Of a DNA stretch of 64,000 nucleotides, positions 24,411-37,276 are shown one piece after another; positions within the stretch are counted from its first letter, which is position 1; each line of letters begins with the position of its first letter. A program made the translations under genes and the position numbers. The stretch is taken from NCBI GenBank assembly GCA_023055505.1, contig JALIRH010000002.1, positions 22,946,437-23,010,436 of the forward strand, written 5' to 3'. Below the pieces are notes generated by a model, which saw only the letters and a program-made list of their open reading frames with translations, was not told the origin of the DNA and did not search any database. This stretch comes from Callipepla californica brunnescens. Its lineage: Eukaryota > Chordata > Aves > Galliformes > Odontophoridae.

Positions 24411-27400
24411 ATCACAAAAAATCGTATGTATTCACAGGACTCGCATTTCTCATTCGTGGGACAGAAATAATGTCTATTTTTATACCACCAATGTGTTATT
24501 ATGAAGTCATCCCAGGCAATCTTAGAACTGAGGGCTAGGACTTATGATGAGCCTGAGGGATGTGCCTTAATGGCACATTTTGTGTTTCAAAATTTCTACA
24601 TGTATTTCTCCCTGTCCTTTCCCTTACTTACCGACAGGTACAAAATTGTCCTTGAAGCAAAGACCCAACAGCATCATTGTGTAGATGGGGTCTAGGCCAC
24701 AGCCATTCGCTGAAATACCTTAAGCAGCAGCTTGGCTGGCATCAAACCAAAGCAGCAGCAGCAGCCAGCTGTTTCCCTGCCCTTCCCCTACTCCCTGCCT
24801 CAGCGCACCAGTATGTTTCTGTTTGTGCAGGATTCAGCCAGGATCAGCCCTCCTGGGTGCTGGTAATCTGAAACAGAAAGTAAAAATTACCTGTCTTTTC
24901 TCAATGGGATAAGTCACTTTAAATTTCTGTGTGATTTCAGTAATAAATAAATCAGTATGGTTTGCCTTGTGATTTGTTTTCATTTTGAATGGAGGTTGGT
25001 ATGAAGACTTAGATTATGCCCTACTAACGCCAGCAAATTTAATATGCTAAAGTAGAAATAATGTTATTTAGGTATTGAGGTTTGATTGAAATAAAATGAA
25101 AGAAATAGATATGAAGCCTCAAAAGGCAATTGAAACTTCTTCAATTCACCTGCTCTTAGAAGATTCCCCTCCTGATGTTATTGCTGGCGTTACTGAATCT
25201 GGGAATAAGATTTCTTTAATTTTTTAATTTCCAAGATATCATTTAACTCATTACTCTTTAGTGCTTATTATGAGTTAATAGCTACATCAGGTGTTTACTC
25301 TTTTTGGGACACCAATAATTATTAAACGTTTGGATAGTGAAGTAGATTTCAGATGTTTGCAGATGAACCATCTGTGGTTACTGCCTTCTGCAACACCATA
25401 TGCAAAACCAATTCAGATGCACTATAAATCCAAACTGGGAGAGATAGCATAAATTGTCGGAAGCAGATATTTATCAGAAGACAAATGAATGGCCAGAATG
25501 TCACGGAATAGAAAACATTACCATTTGATTAATTTGGCTGTATAATGAAGGAAGAGCCATGCTTTACTGAGCAACATGATGAAGCCAAAAAAACCAACAA
25601 AGTATCTTGACAAGCCAATGAGTTATCTCAAGAAGGTATTCCCTTTATTTACAGTGCATAGGGAATAGGATGCATAGGGAAACATGCACACCAAAGAGAG
25701 AAATGACTACATATTTAAAGACATAACACATACATATTCATTACATTCCAAGGACATGGACAGAAATTCCAAAAAATGATTGACATCTCTAGTAGTCATA
25801 GGATCTAATAGTCATTTTCACTGTAAATTTCCAACCTTTAAGGGAAAGTAGCCCAAACTGGTTCCCACTGATGTTATGTTGAGCTGAAGCAACTGTTTTG
25901 CCATTTTGTCTTCAAAAACAGGACATCTATACTACTTTCCTATCTTCACCTGACAATAAGTTTTGTGGCCTCCACACTTAGTTATAGAGCTTGCATTTAT
26001 ACAAGCCTCCTGTCCTTCAGCTTATATCTGCTCATGTTGTTCTCATAATATTCTCATGATTCAATGATAATTACTATCTCCATCTTTCTAGGTAACAACA
26101 TCTGAAACCAAACACTTAAGCTTTTATGAAAAGTCTCAGCATATTTGTATCAGCAGTGTGATACTAACCTTCATCATGCAGCTACCTGACTTGCAAACAG
26201 CTTTTTGCTGTGCCCCAGTGCTGCACTTCACACATGCAAAGGGTTCTCCATAAACAATCCAAAAGCTACAGTGTAAGAGCCAGGGAGCATGCCTAACTGT
26301 CATGTGAGTAGTGACTTGGGTAATCTCTTCACCTTCTCACAAAAAATGACTGAATGATGAAATCACCAGTTTCTGTAGATAGGCAGAACTTCTTATGTCC
26401 AGCTGCAGGTACAGGTTATTAGTAAACAGTTAATAATCACCATTCTCCTTCCAACTTGGTAAGAGCAATATTAAAGCTGTCACACCTGCTTGACATGATT
26501 CCCTTCCTCCTTTTCTCCTAAGGAGGGACTGACATCCTACTGGGCTGGGAGCCTTGGCTGTGGGCTAATTGGAGAGACACGGTGGGGCTCTGCCAGGTAA
26601 AATGATACCATTCTTTATCACCACCTATAGCTGGTAAAGCTATCCGAAATGTCAAATGCCAGCATGTGCACATACTTACAGAGACAAACACATATATAAA
26701 TTAGAGAAAATGTCCTTTAGCAAAAATGTCAGCAAGTCTGATGTGGAAGAGCAAGAGAGCTATTCTTCTTTGCTTTAGTAAAGATAGGAAAAAAAAAACA
26801 ACAAAACTATGTAAAAGTGGAAATTAGTAATTTGGGGCAGTATCAATGAAGAAAACACATTTGAAAAACATTTCTAAAATGTCTGAGTCGGTGGGCAACT
26901 AGGTTTAACTTAGATTGAAAATGGAAAAAAAAATTACAAAATCAGAGCTTGTGAATCCCATTTATTTTAATCAGAAAGCAGACTTTCTTCATTGTAACAT
27001 CCAAATAATGTGTGATATGTCTTCAGACAATGGGATGTTCTGGCATACTGGTTGAGAATTACTTGATAAACAAAATATCAGTGGGTCACAAAATGTAAAA
27101 GGAATGTCACAAACTTACTAACAGAGACAAAAGCAGAAGGGAGTCTCACATTCAAATACAGAGTTGACAGCTAAAGAGCATGGGACTTTCACTTTACAGG
27201 TGCAAATTATTCAAAGATTTTCATCCATAATATGGTGGATGTGGGTAAGTAAATAATGTCTGTTAATTAATAGTCATTTTCTCCCCAAAACACAAACCTA
27301 GCATAGAAATGAAAGTTCTATGCTTGTCTTGATAAATGTGATATGTTAGCAGGAAAGCAGACCAAGGGCTGCTAAAGCAATCACCTGCTAGTCAACCTGC

Positions 27401-28634
27401 TGCAGCATAAAGCTAAAAGAGGCACTTTTAGGAAGGATGTGTAACAGTAAACCTCACAGACATTGCTTACCTCCAGAGGCTGGCAAGAAAAGACTACTGA
27501 TGGTCCAGGTCAGTAGACCCCATATCCTTTCCAATCATAAATTATTCTCAGAAATTCCTGCTCATCTCTAGAAATTTATGTTGCTTTTCCTTATTTAATA
27601 GATCATCTGGGTTTGTGGTCATAAAGTATTAAATGTACTGCCACTGTAATGGTTAGTCTTGCAATCAAAATGTTTTACATTAAATTAACATTACTTTTTA
27701 TAAGTACTGTTCTAGAGACCAACAAGGTTGTTCCTTTCTCTGCCGTGCTGCTTAGTCACATAAAATCTTATGCAGAAACAAAACAATGCAAGTGCCTTCT
27801 GAGTGAGGTCTTGACTAAAAATGCAAGAATCTCGGCCTTTTCAGATTACTAGTGTCTTTGATACAGGGTAGTATCGTTATAGTTCCTTTATTGTTACAGG
27901 TCCTAGAATGAATATGAAAAAACCTTGCTGTATTAGGTCCTTTGGGCCTGCCCTACACTCACATCAACACTTAGCTCAACTTTGGCACAATTTAAATGAA
28001 TTCTGGCCTGTCCTGCCAGTCTAGACAACAAGAAAACATTCTCACTCACAGCAGAGCCTGACTTGCAAGAAGACTTAAATTCTGTAGACAGGTCTGAAGT
28101 CAGCCTGAAGAGTCTCTAGTGCCTAATCTTCCTCCCACAAATCTTAAATCAATCTGAAGAACTACGAGTTTATTTTCTTCCTAAGTACCAGCTGAAGGTT
28201 AGTCAGAGGAATGTTTGAAGCTTAGTCCAGGAAAAATGCCACAAGCGTAGCTAAAATTTGTTGATATGTTCATTTAAAAAGTTTACCGGAGCAGACTCCA
28301 TATATCTTTTGGCAGTATCCAAATGGCTAGAGCTCTTGACCTAGCCAAAGCAAACTCAGTTAAGATATTGCTGTCTGCAATGTCCCAGCCTCTACAGAGC
28401 TAAAAATGCAAGAGAAATGAAGTGTGGCTGTGTTAGCCAGTGGTGAGGCACTTAGACAAGATGATGGATTCTTCTTCCTGGAATCTCTTCATCCTGGATT
28501 TTTCTGTTTACTTTACACTAGGTAGTCACTGAATTCAGTGACAACAACAGAAAAGAAAATATTTCGCATAATTATCTGAAACTTTCTGAAAACCTGTTTC
28601 TTTCATCAGTGATTTTGATTACAATGTAAGCCAC
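24411..28634. other. Unannotated AT-rich sequence, no gene seen
   Basis: No gene, transposon or long simple repeat recognised. A short AGCAGCAGCAGC run lies near 24750-24763. A direct GCATAGGGAA repeat occurs near 25657-25681. Confidence 0.6.
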
Positions 28635-28766
28635 AAAGAAAAGAAAAGGGAAAAGGGAAAAGGGAGAGGAGAGGAGAGAAAAAGGAAAAAGGAAGAAGGA
28701 AAAAGAAGGAAAAAGGAAAAAGGAAAAAGGAAAAAGGAAAAAGGAAAAAGGAAAAGGAAAAGAAGG
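28635..28766. repeat. 132-base pure polypurine tract, (GGAAAAA)n
   Basis: All 132 bases are A or G on the plus strand. The left part is GAAAAGGG-like units, the middle GAGAGGAGAG, and the right part about six tandem GGAAAAA heptamers (about 28705-28750). The minus-strand frame across it (28572-28769, phenylalanine/serine/proline-rich) is an artefact of the repeat. Such mirror-like purine tracts can form triplex DNA. Confidence 0.96.
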
Positions 28767-29961
28767 CATGTTTTAAGAGGTGTTAATATTTACCTTAGTT
28801 ACATTAGGTTGTTAGTCCTCTTCAGACAGTATGTTTGAATGTTTAGACCTTGTCCCAGCATCTCAAAGGTCTCTCATACAGAGACTCAGGACACTTGATA
28901 CGTTGTGGAGTCTTGCTGCAGACACATAGGAAATCTCTACTATACTGTCCCTGGAACTTTACAGTTACAGGTGGACAACAGACTAACTTTGTAGCCTACT
29001 GCAAAAGGCAGAAAACCTAGTGGATTTTTCACCTGCTGTCTTATCTTGTGGTAAACAGTGTGATGGTTAATGCAGAAGAAAGGAACCCTTGGCTTGTAGT
29101 TTGGAGGAAAGCAGAACAAACGCTCAACTTTAATATTTAGCCTGCCATAAAAAAAAATAAAAAATAAAAAAAATAAAAAAAGGAAGATTTTGAACACTTC
29201 AAAAACATTGGCTTCTGTGGGATGCACACACAGATTAAGAATTGTGCCTGGAAGAATTCAATAAGAATATAACAATATTTCCAGTTCAGGTGCAGATATT
29301 TATGAACATCTGTTGAGAAGATGTAATCATTCAAATGAAATCCTCACCCCAGTTCCCTCAGTAAATTAAATTCTGGGAAATTAATTCTGCCTATGTAGTC
29401 TATTATGAAGAGATGAGCCCTAATCAAGCAGTTGCAATAACAAGATACACCACATTACACAAGTGGTCAGATTTGTTTTTTTAACTGATGCCATCCAGGG
29501 CAAAAGAGCAAAAAAAAGGTCAGACGTCAGCATTCTTGTCCAATTAGCAGGATGAGAACTGAAATCTGGCAAAATGTAATTAATAATCATGTCGTCAGAT
29601 TAGGACTGAACACAAATAATTGAGTGAAGCACACTCACAGTGATGACTCAGTCAATTACCACAAATAAGAGTATGGGACCTAATGAAGATGCTGCACCAA
29701 TGTCCATCAGTTCAATGCATACAAGAATTGATACCTTTGATTGGGTTCAGAGTGGTAAGTCCTTTACCAAAACTGTTTTCCTTCTATTTTTATCCTTTGT
29801 AACTCCACAATTTAAAGAAAGAAAAGGGAAAAGTGAAGAAAGAGAGAAGGAAAACATTTCTACTAAAAAGGGGATAAAATACATTAAGAAAATACCTGTT
29901 CTCATGTCTCAACTGCCAGTGATTTCATGAAAGCTACCAGTTTCATTTTAATAAAACAAAA
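28767..29961. other. Unannotated sequence, no gene seen
   Basis: No gene recognised. An A-rich (AAAAAAT)n-like tract lies at 29148-29184. The 96-codon frame at 29640-29930 is lysine-rich at its end because of A-rich DNA and has no known domain. Confidence 0.6.
29148..29184. repeat. A-rich (AAAAAAT)n-like simple repeat
   Basis: About 37 bases of A runs broken by single T at intervals of six to eight bases. It is a simple repeat and may be an old poly-A remnant. Confidence 0.88.
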
Positions 29962-30121
29962 CGGTTGAGGCACCGTCCCTAGTGCTGTTCAAGAAGAGTT
30001 TAGATGAGGTGTTAAGGGATTTGATTTAGTAGCTTGGTGGGTAGGGATGGTGGTGTGAGGATGGTTGGACTAGATGATCTTGTAGGTCCTTTCCAACCTA
30101 ATGTATCTATGAATCTATGAA
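29962..30121 (+). mobile_element. CR1 LINE 3' end
   Basis: A CR1 tail with GTTCAAGAAGAGTTTAGATG, GGATGGTTGGACTAGATGAT, GTAGGTCCTTTCCAACCTAA and a terminal TATCTATGAATCTATGAA repeat. It is 5'-truncated, and its order and spacing agree with the copy at 18559-18823. Confidence 0.94.
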
Positions 30122-31017
30122 AAAGTATAACCAGTTTAAATTGGCACCTCAGATTTTTACATTCATATTAACATACAAAGCTGCTCATAAATCTTCTGGT
30201 TAATATTAATTTGGTCAGAAGAGGACACAGACTTTGTGGGGTTGTTTTTTCTCTTTCCTGAGAAGATGAATGAAAAATGTGTTCAATTTTTACTGCTTCT
30301 TTTTCAGGCCAGCAGAAGGAAGGAAAAATGCTGAGGTACAAGTTGTGTCCAAAATGTTTTTCCAGTTTAAATTACTATGATTCTGAAGCAAAAGAAAGCC
30401 ACAAATAATGTCTGTTGTTTTGAAACAATCTGTGTTAACAGTCTGATCAAGGCATAAGACCATTTCCAAGCCAGAAGGGACAGAGCAACCAACATAAAGG
30501 TGGTAGCTGCCACGTGAGAGATCATGAAAGAAAGACTGTGTCCGTACTGAGTAGCTGATGTCAGTTTTCCTGACTTCCTAGCCAAAGTAATTGTTTTAGG
30601 CTCAGCTAATTCTGAAATCAGTGCAGTGGTGATTATCTGAGACAAAAGCACCTCTTTTTCCTGACTGGCCAGAGACCCGTGGAATACCCTGTGCCCTGGC
30701 ATAGTTTATCCTTTTAGAAAACTTACTTGCTTTCTGATAAAGTCAGTTTTCAATCTGCTCTGAAGTAAGAGAATGCTGCTCTGCAAGTTTTGAAAATAAT
30801 TCAGTCAGGACTTGAGTCCTAGGTCATCATTATAAACTCAGTGAAATAAACCCTATTTCCTCTGCTTTTTCTCCCCCATGGGTTTCTCATGAGAAGAGAG
30901 ACCAAATGCTGTGGCTCACCTGAATCTTTGTGGATGCCGAGTGCAGACTTAAAAGGATCCAAATGACATCTATGCCCTACTTGTTCACTGGATGGGACAA
31001 TCCTTTGTTGGTGGGAC
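30122..31017. other. Unannotated sequence with one 111-codon minus-strand frame
   Basis: The frame at 30367-30702 (minus) has a hydrophobic stretch around residues 62-79 that could span a membrane. It has no signal peptide, domain or exon border that I recognise. At this base composition its length is within chance expectation. It is not called as a gene. Confidence 0.5.
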
Positions 31018-31075
31018 AGCGGATTTCAAAAGTCTTCTCCAGGACTGAACAACCTCCAAGATCCTGCTGCTCCTT
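31018..31075 (-). mobile_element. Possible CR1 LINE scrap, minus strand
   Basis: The plus strand contains GTCTTCTCCAGGACTGAACA followed by ACCTCCAAG and CTGCTCC. This resembles the reverse complement of the CTGTTCAGCCTGGAGAAG block of CR1 elements. The match is only about 25-50 bases, so it may be chance. Confidence 0.4.
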
Positions 31076-33729
31076 CAAATGCACCTGCATTAAACAAAAT
31101 GTTCAAAAAATTTAACTGGGACTAAGAAACAAGTATTTTGGCTCAGAAACATAATCATAAGTTTTGCCTAGGTTATATAGGATAGGAATGAAACTAGGTA
31201 AGGGACTATACCTATAATCACAAAAGATATATATATATATAAAGAATTAAATATACACTGAGGTAATTGTAGCCAACAAGCCGGGAACTATCCAAAAGTC
31301 TTTTACAAAAATACATGAAGACATTTAGAGTATCACAGAGGCTTACCGAGAAATGAGAAGTTAAAATTGATGATGACCTGGATGCTGATTTTTAAAGACA
31401 ACAGTTTGATCAATTGTGAGTTGTTAAAGACCTGGTACAGCAGATATTGATAAAATGAGGTCTAGATGTCACTGGTGGAATAAATATTGAAATAAAAGTC
31501 TGAAGGTATGAGGATGATGGAATTATAAACAGCAAACAGCATAATCAGATGTAGAACAGCTGGTACTCTAATACGGTTACAAAATTAGTAGGTTATGCAA
31601 AGATAAAAGATGAAGATTAAGCTTTAGTTACTCATTTGATAAAGCATCCTATGGATACCCAAAAACATATTCAAAAACAATTGGATAAAATAATTGCTAG
31701 ATGGTTAGAAGGATGAATAATGCTGTGGTAAATGTCAACTCACCTAATTAGTGGAAGGAAATACATGGTTTTCTTAAGACTTATCTACATCCTAACTCCC
31801 TGTTTTGTTTTTTCTTCTCAAGGGTCTGCAAGGAAAAGCACGTATTTCAAAGTTACTCCAAAAACAGATGAGGTAAAGCCCATTCTGTGCCTTATGCATT
31901 TAGTCTGAATTGTAACTGGCAATATCTGTACTTTAGTATTCAATGAAGGCTGATTAAGGAAAACCATATTCATTTCTACAGTGTAAAGATATTCACTGAT
32001 GGTATCTGGAGAGAGCACATAATTCACTGATTTAGCAGTCTACATAAGTAAGCAAGATCCAGATTACAGATTACAAGAAAAAGTAATGGCCAAGGAGATG
32101 AGCAAAAGCAGGGAGTAATGAAAATACAGGCCCAGATGTCTGGAGATCTTATTACATTGGAAACAAGTCAAAGAGGCATGAAATGGAATCACATCTGCTT
32201 CAGAGATTCATAAAATGCTGCTGTGCACATGATTTAGGTGAGCTGCACAAGGGGTGTGAATAGTGCTGAGCAAAGGCATGTGCTGATGGTCTGGAGCAAA
32301 CTTCCCGTATTTACATGATTATACCCATGTTTAGAAATGCTCTTTTCAGTTTGGGTTTCCTCACTGTGGCTTTGGAGAGAAACATCACCAAATGCTCCAT
32401 GCCTCATCCTTTCCTCTTCTCCCACTTTGTATGTTTATGATGTTACACAAATGCAGTTACTCTCCCCATAGAGATTATTTGTAACTCCACTGGTTTGATG
32501 TACATCTGTTAAAAACTCCACCTGTGTCTCTGGCATGTCTCTCTAGAAGTTTGGATGTCAAGTCAGCACAGCTGTGAGACACATCTAAATATCATTTCCC
32601 TATCTTTTTCATTATTGTTTTTCATGTCTTAACTTTCTTGTTCAAATTGTATGTGAATCTTTCATGTTCTTTATCTAGAGCTCCCAAACTCTTACATGGC
32701 TTATCCACTTAGGCAGTAATTATTCCTCAGCTTTTTGGTGTCCATGACTAGTTAATTTGATGTCCTTTTTCCTAGCCACCCTGGCAAAGGCAATCCCAAC
32801 CTGCTCCTAGGCGCTCACTATGCTCACCATTTCTACATAGTGATTTGAAGATCCATCCTTCTGCAGCTCCCACTTCCTGGTCACATCAAACATCAACAAC
32901 TGACTTTCAAGGCCGGTAGATACAGTCTTATCAGATCTCACTCCTGTGACAAGTGTCAAAAATACTTTATTTTCCTCCTTTAAGCCTCTCTAAGTTCTCC
33001 TTTGAGTTGATTATTTCAAAGAAAAAAAACCAAAAAACCTTATCAACAACAAAGTGTATTGCCTTTTATGCTGTTGACTACTAGCTCACTGCTAGCTCAT
33101 TCTCCTTATCTGCTTCACTGTGTGCATCCGTACTTTCTCCTGATTTGTGCCATTTTTGATCGGCTGATTCTCTCTAGGGTGTTTATTTGTGCAGCGCTTA
33201 GCACAAAGAGTCCACACCACTGTCCATGTTTCTACATTTCAGTGGAAAATAAAACCACTGTGAATGGAACCAGGAGCATGGCAGATGGATAAGCAAGGAG
33301 AAAAGCACAGTGACTCAATTTGCAATGGATCCCTGTATTTTTGGATAAGCCACACACACGCCAGTACAAAAAGGCACTGAATTTGTCAGTCTGTCATTCT
33401 AAGGCTTTTTTCTTCCCTCTTTGCCCTGGTATATAAATGAGCATACACTTGCATGTTACCAACAGCTACTGAAGGTGCACAGGCTTCCAGGGATGTGCCT
33501 GAGCTGTGTGCTGACTGTAGACCACCCTCTCTTCTTGCTCCTGCCTCACGTGTGAGAGTCCCCACTCTCCTGACAGCTCTCACCACAAGCACATAAGGCA
33601 TTTCTCCTTCCAATACTGATTGGGAACACAGTGTATGGTGAACGTCAGTGAGACACACAGAGCAATAACACACCTAAAATACTTTTCTCTTGGCTGTGTG
33701 AGTAGAATCGTTCAATGTATCGTCATTGT
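31076..33729. other. Unannotated sequence, no gene seen
   Basis: No gene or transposon recognised. It holds an (AT)n run at 31227-31241. The small frames (61-95 codons) have no recognisable features. Confidence 0.6.
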
Positions 33730-34640
33730 ACACACATTGTCAGATTTAACTTTCTTCTTTCACTAATTGACCACCAGGGTGCTCTCTAATTAAATTTTCT
33801 CTCCTATCTATTTATGTTAAAGATGCAAACTAAATCATTTTGTCAGAAGTGTCTGCAGAACACTAGGTTTCCATTTGTTGTCGTTTTGCTCTTTTTTCTA
33901 ATTTTTTCTTGTGTTTAGCAGGAAGCAAATGCAAATGCTCGGATCCAAACTGTAATTCCTTTTCATTTGTCTACCTAAACTTTACTGTGAAGTTTTAATA
34001 GGGATAATTTTAAGTCTAAGGAAGTAATTCTCACTGATGCTACTCAGAGTGTAATTTTGCCAACATGAAGTTTTAAAAGGATGCCCTGATGCATGTGTAT
34101 TTTGAACACAGAGATGCAAATCACTCATCTTTTATTTTCTCTGATACCTGAATACCCTGAACAAAGCTGATTTTTTGATATGTAAACATACAACAGCTGT
34201 CTGATCATTTAATCTGTCCCACATGCTTCATCTGATGCTCTCCCTATGGGAGAACGTATAACTGCTGAGACATCATTATGCCTCTAGATCTGCAAACTCA
34301 AAGCACAAAGTCCTCTTGTATTCCTAAAGTGAGAAGCAATGTGAATGTCATTTGTAATGCGTTTCTGAGTCAAAGCCTCTTAATTGCTGGGGGATTCAGG
34401 AAATATACTGTGTGCACTACTCTGGCCAATGAGCTGTAGCATTTTGGAAGCAGATCTCTCTTTCTCTACTTAACATTTTAATCAATTAAAAGGGTTGTCC
34501 ACCCTATGTTAATCTCCCTGCATCCTTTACTAGATCGAGACGTTCCAGCTGATTATCATTGCAGATTAACAAGATGTCAGACAAATGTTAATTTGTATGT
34601 TACAAAGTCAGTGTCAGTATTCTTTGAGTCTCTAAGGCCC
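33730..34640. promoter_or_regulatory. Candidate enhancer-like or conserved noncoding stretch
   Basis: This AT-rich stretch packs several words typical of vertebrate enhancers. There are two POU-octamer matches ATGCAAAT (33929-33936 and 34114-34121), homeobox-like TAATTA/TAATCAATTAA words near 33790 and 34480, and a GCTGATTATC...GCAGATTAAC pair near 34549-34570. A CTCF-like CCACCAGGGTGCTC lies at 33771-33784 with one core mismatch. These words are seen in the sequence; enhancer activity is inference, and AT-rich DNA gives such words by chance. Confidence 0.25.
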
Positions 34641-35977
34641 ACAAAGTGAGGATGAATGTGATTAAGGAAGAAAGTGTAAGGCAAGGTTATTTTTGCCTTC
34701 TTCAAATGACAGAAAGATGTGAAAAACTGTTCCCACAGAGACAGAATAGAAATGTCTGCATTTTACTTTTTCACACCATGACAATACAAAACAAACGAGC
34801 AAGCAAGCAAGTGGACCAAATAACGAAAGCTTTCATTTATTTTCCTGGTACACACAAGATAGCAGTCAGATAAACACATCCAAAACTCAGAAAATTTGGA
34901 TCATGGGATAGAGCAATGGGAGTGGTCTTGTAGATTGCCTCTTTAACCTATTTAGAACACATCTAATTTGAATAAATTGAGAATGTATCTTTTAAGAAAA
35001 ATAAAACCAGAAACAAACAATAAAAACCCACCACCATCACCTGTGTATTGTTCCACAGGCTGTGGAGTGAAAAGGGCAGTCTGCCATGCCAAAGTAGACA
35101 ACAGTTTGTTGGTGCAATTGTTCGTCTAAGATGCTGTAACTAGTAGGTACACCTGAAAACCTGAACTCAGAAAACATAATCAAATCTTGGTGCTACTCTA
35201 TGAGCACTGATTTCAGCTCCTCATTAGCCCAGTTTCCATCTCCATTTGTCCAGTTTCTCTGCCTGATTATGACGCTGGTGGAAACCACATGAGCTCTCCA
35301 TGTGAGGCTCTGACTAGAAGACACGTTGCTTCACCTAAAGGGCAGTCTCTCAGAGAACTATGGAGATGGTTTCATGCCTCTACACACCAGCAGTGGCATC
35401 AGTTCAATGTCCACTTGTGGTGTCTTTACACTGTAAAAATTGTGGTGAAAGTTAAAAAAGTGTTTAAAAAAGAGCTGCAAAATTATTTCCCGTGTGTATC
35501 ACATTCCTGAGAGAGGGACTTACAAGGTTTATCCAAGAGAAACAGTGAGCTGCTTTTTGTCTACAGTTATCACAAGGGGAATGGACTTTTGATTGCAAAC
35601 AGTAAGGTTATTAGTTGTTACATATGCTCATAAATGAATGAAGCCTAGAAACAAAGAGCCTGTTCTGATTATCAGTGGTGACGACTAATATCTGGTGTGT
35701 TCTCTCTCACTGGGAGGCTTAATTCAGGTTGAATATTTTTCTAAAACATATGCGATAACTAATTCAGAAATGATGGGTTTGAAACTGAAGTGAGTGCACT
35801 GTTATGACAAAAGATCCTTGACATGTATTAAGCATGGTATCAGACTAGTTTGCTGCAATGATGCATTCCTGCTTTTATGCCTATTACCTGAAAGCAAGAT
35901 CTGTAGGGCACAGATTTCCCCTTACTGCAGCTGCAGTATAAAGTGTATCAACACAATACACTTTAGGTAACTAAATA
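34641..35977. other. Unannotated sequence, no gene seen
   Basis: No gene or repeat recognised apart from short GCAA repeats near 34799-34812. Frames of about 75 codons have no recognised features. Confidence 0.6.
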
Positions 35978-37276
35978 TGAGAGCTGCTCCTAATGTTATG
36001 ACTCCTATTTTATGATGTTGACCCATGGCATCAGAGGCAGATGTTGGTATTACAGCAGTAGAGGCTGAACCTTCCCACTAATGATCTGTTACTTTTGTAG
36101 TCGTGTGACAGGTGGCAGAAGAGGGATAATCAGACATAATGACATCTAACGTAGAAGTGTGGATGAAGCACAGGTGTGTCACTGAATTCCTCCATACAAA
36201 ATAATGGCACCCATTGACATTCATCAGTGTTTTCTGAATGTTTATGAAGGCCAAACAGTGGATGTGAGCACAGTGATGTGGTGAATGGTGCATTTCAGGA
36301 TTGGAGACAATTATGTGAAAGACAAGCCATGTTCCAGGTGGCCATGCACAGCTGTCATACCACACAATGAAGAGCATCCTGATCAGTTCATCCATGCAAA
36401 TTGGCAGATTACAACATGGCAACTGCGTACAGAGCTGAATATGAGCATAAATGCATTGGAAAGGATGGTAGCAATGTTGGAATATTGCAAAGTTTGCACC
36501 AGGTCAAGCAGGAACAGAAAAAAAAACCAAAACAATTTATGCAAGTTTGTCAGGATCTATTGAACCAATATGAGGCTGAAGGTGACAGTTTCGTGGATCG
36601 CATCACTACTGGTGACAAGTTGTCTTAACACCAGTGAGCTGACATCAAAAGAGCAGTCCATGGAGTGATGACATATCAGTTCCCCATGTAAGAAAAAGTT
36701 CATGATGCAGCTCTCAGTGGGTGAAGTGATGACTACTGTCTTTTGGGATGGGAAAGGGGTGATCCTTCTGAATTTCATGGAAACCAGGCAAACCATCAAC
36801 TCTGATGGCCACATCTTGACATTGACTAAGCTGAAGGTTTGAGCTTCCAGGGTCAGTCCGGAGAAGATAACGTTTCTCTTGCAACACAATAGCATCAGGC
36901 CCCACATCAGGCTGAAGACCATGGAGCACTTTGTCTGACTTGGCTGGACTGCTCTATCGTACCCACTGTATAGTTCAGTCTTGGAGCTTTCCGACAATTG
37001 TTTGGGCAAATGGATTCCATGAGCAACATTTTCCTAGCAACTGTATTGTCATAGCAGCTGTTAAACAGTGGGTCACCTCCACTGGCGCGGAGTTTTATGA
37101 GGGAGGCATGCAGGCTCTTGTTTATTGCTACTGAAAATGCATGGCTATTGGTGGTGACTGCTGAAAAATAGTGTTTTGTAGCTGAGAATTTGTTCTATCA
37201 ACTAGTGTTATTGTACTCTTTGTATCTGTTGTAGTTTTCATGGAAATAAGTAGGAGTCATTACTTTTAGAGTGATT
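35978..37276 (+). mobile_element. Nearly full-length but dead mariner (Tc1/mariner) transposon
   Basis: A 1.3-kb element with imperfect terminal inverted repeats. The left end reads GAGCTGCTCCTAATGTTATG ACTCCTATTTTA; the right end, reversed, reads TCACTCTAAAAGTAATGACT CCTACTTAT. The inside carries a transposase remnant of the right length (36139-37171). The size agrees with mariner elements of about 1.3 kb. A TA dinucleotide lies just outside the left end (35976-35977) but no clear partner on the right. The layout and transposase resemble the chicken mariner family usually called Galluhop; that name is from memory and unverified. Many stops and frameshifts show it is an old copy. Confidence 0.92.
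36139..37171 (+). pseudogene. Mariner transposase pseudogene
   Basis: An intact mariner transposase of about 345 residues cuts and pastes the element through a DD34D catalytic triad. This copy spans the right length (1033 bases) but is broken by stops and frameshifts. The start at 36139 gives MTSNVEVWMKHRC and meets a stop after about 23 codons. Later frames still show recognisable pieces: LLNQYEAEGDSFVDRI then TTGDKLS (around 36560-36627, where functional members have TGDE), VGEVMTTVFWDGKGVILLNF (near 36720-36777), LLQHN...RPH (near 36880), and VIAAVKQWVT...GGMQALV (near 37050-37125). The second catalytic Asp (HDN in active members) is Asn here, and the third region is scrambled. Large minus-strand frames over it (36078-36422, 36557-37009) are shadows. 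Confidence 0.92.

Noticed and set aside
28572..28769. 65-codon minus-strand frame rich in phenylalanine and serine
   Set aside because: Artefact of the (GGAAAAA)n polypurine tract.
30367..30702. 111-codon minus-strand frame with a hydrophobic segment, considered as a small membrane protein
   Set aside because: No signal peptide, homologous family or exon signals recognised; a hydrophobic stretch is common in T-rich antisense frames.
36557..37009. 150-codon minus-strand frame, the longest in the window
   Set aside because: It lies antisense to the mariner transposase remnant; the sense strand explains the coding-like composition.
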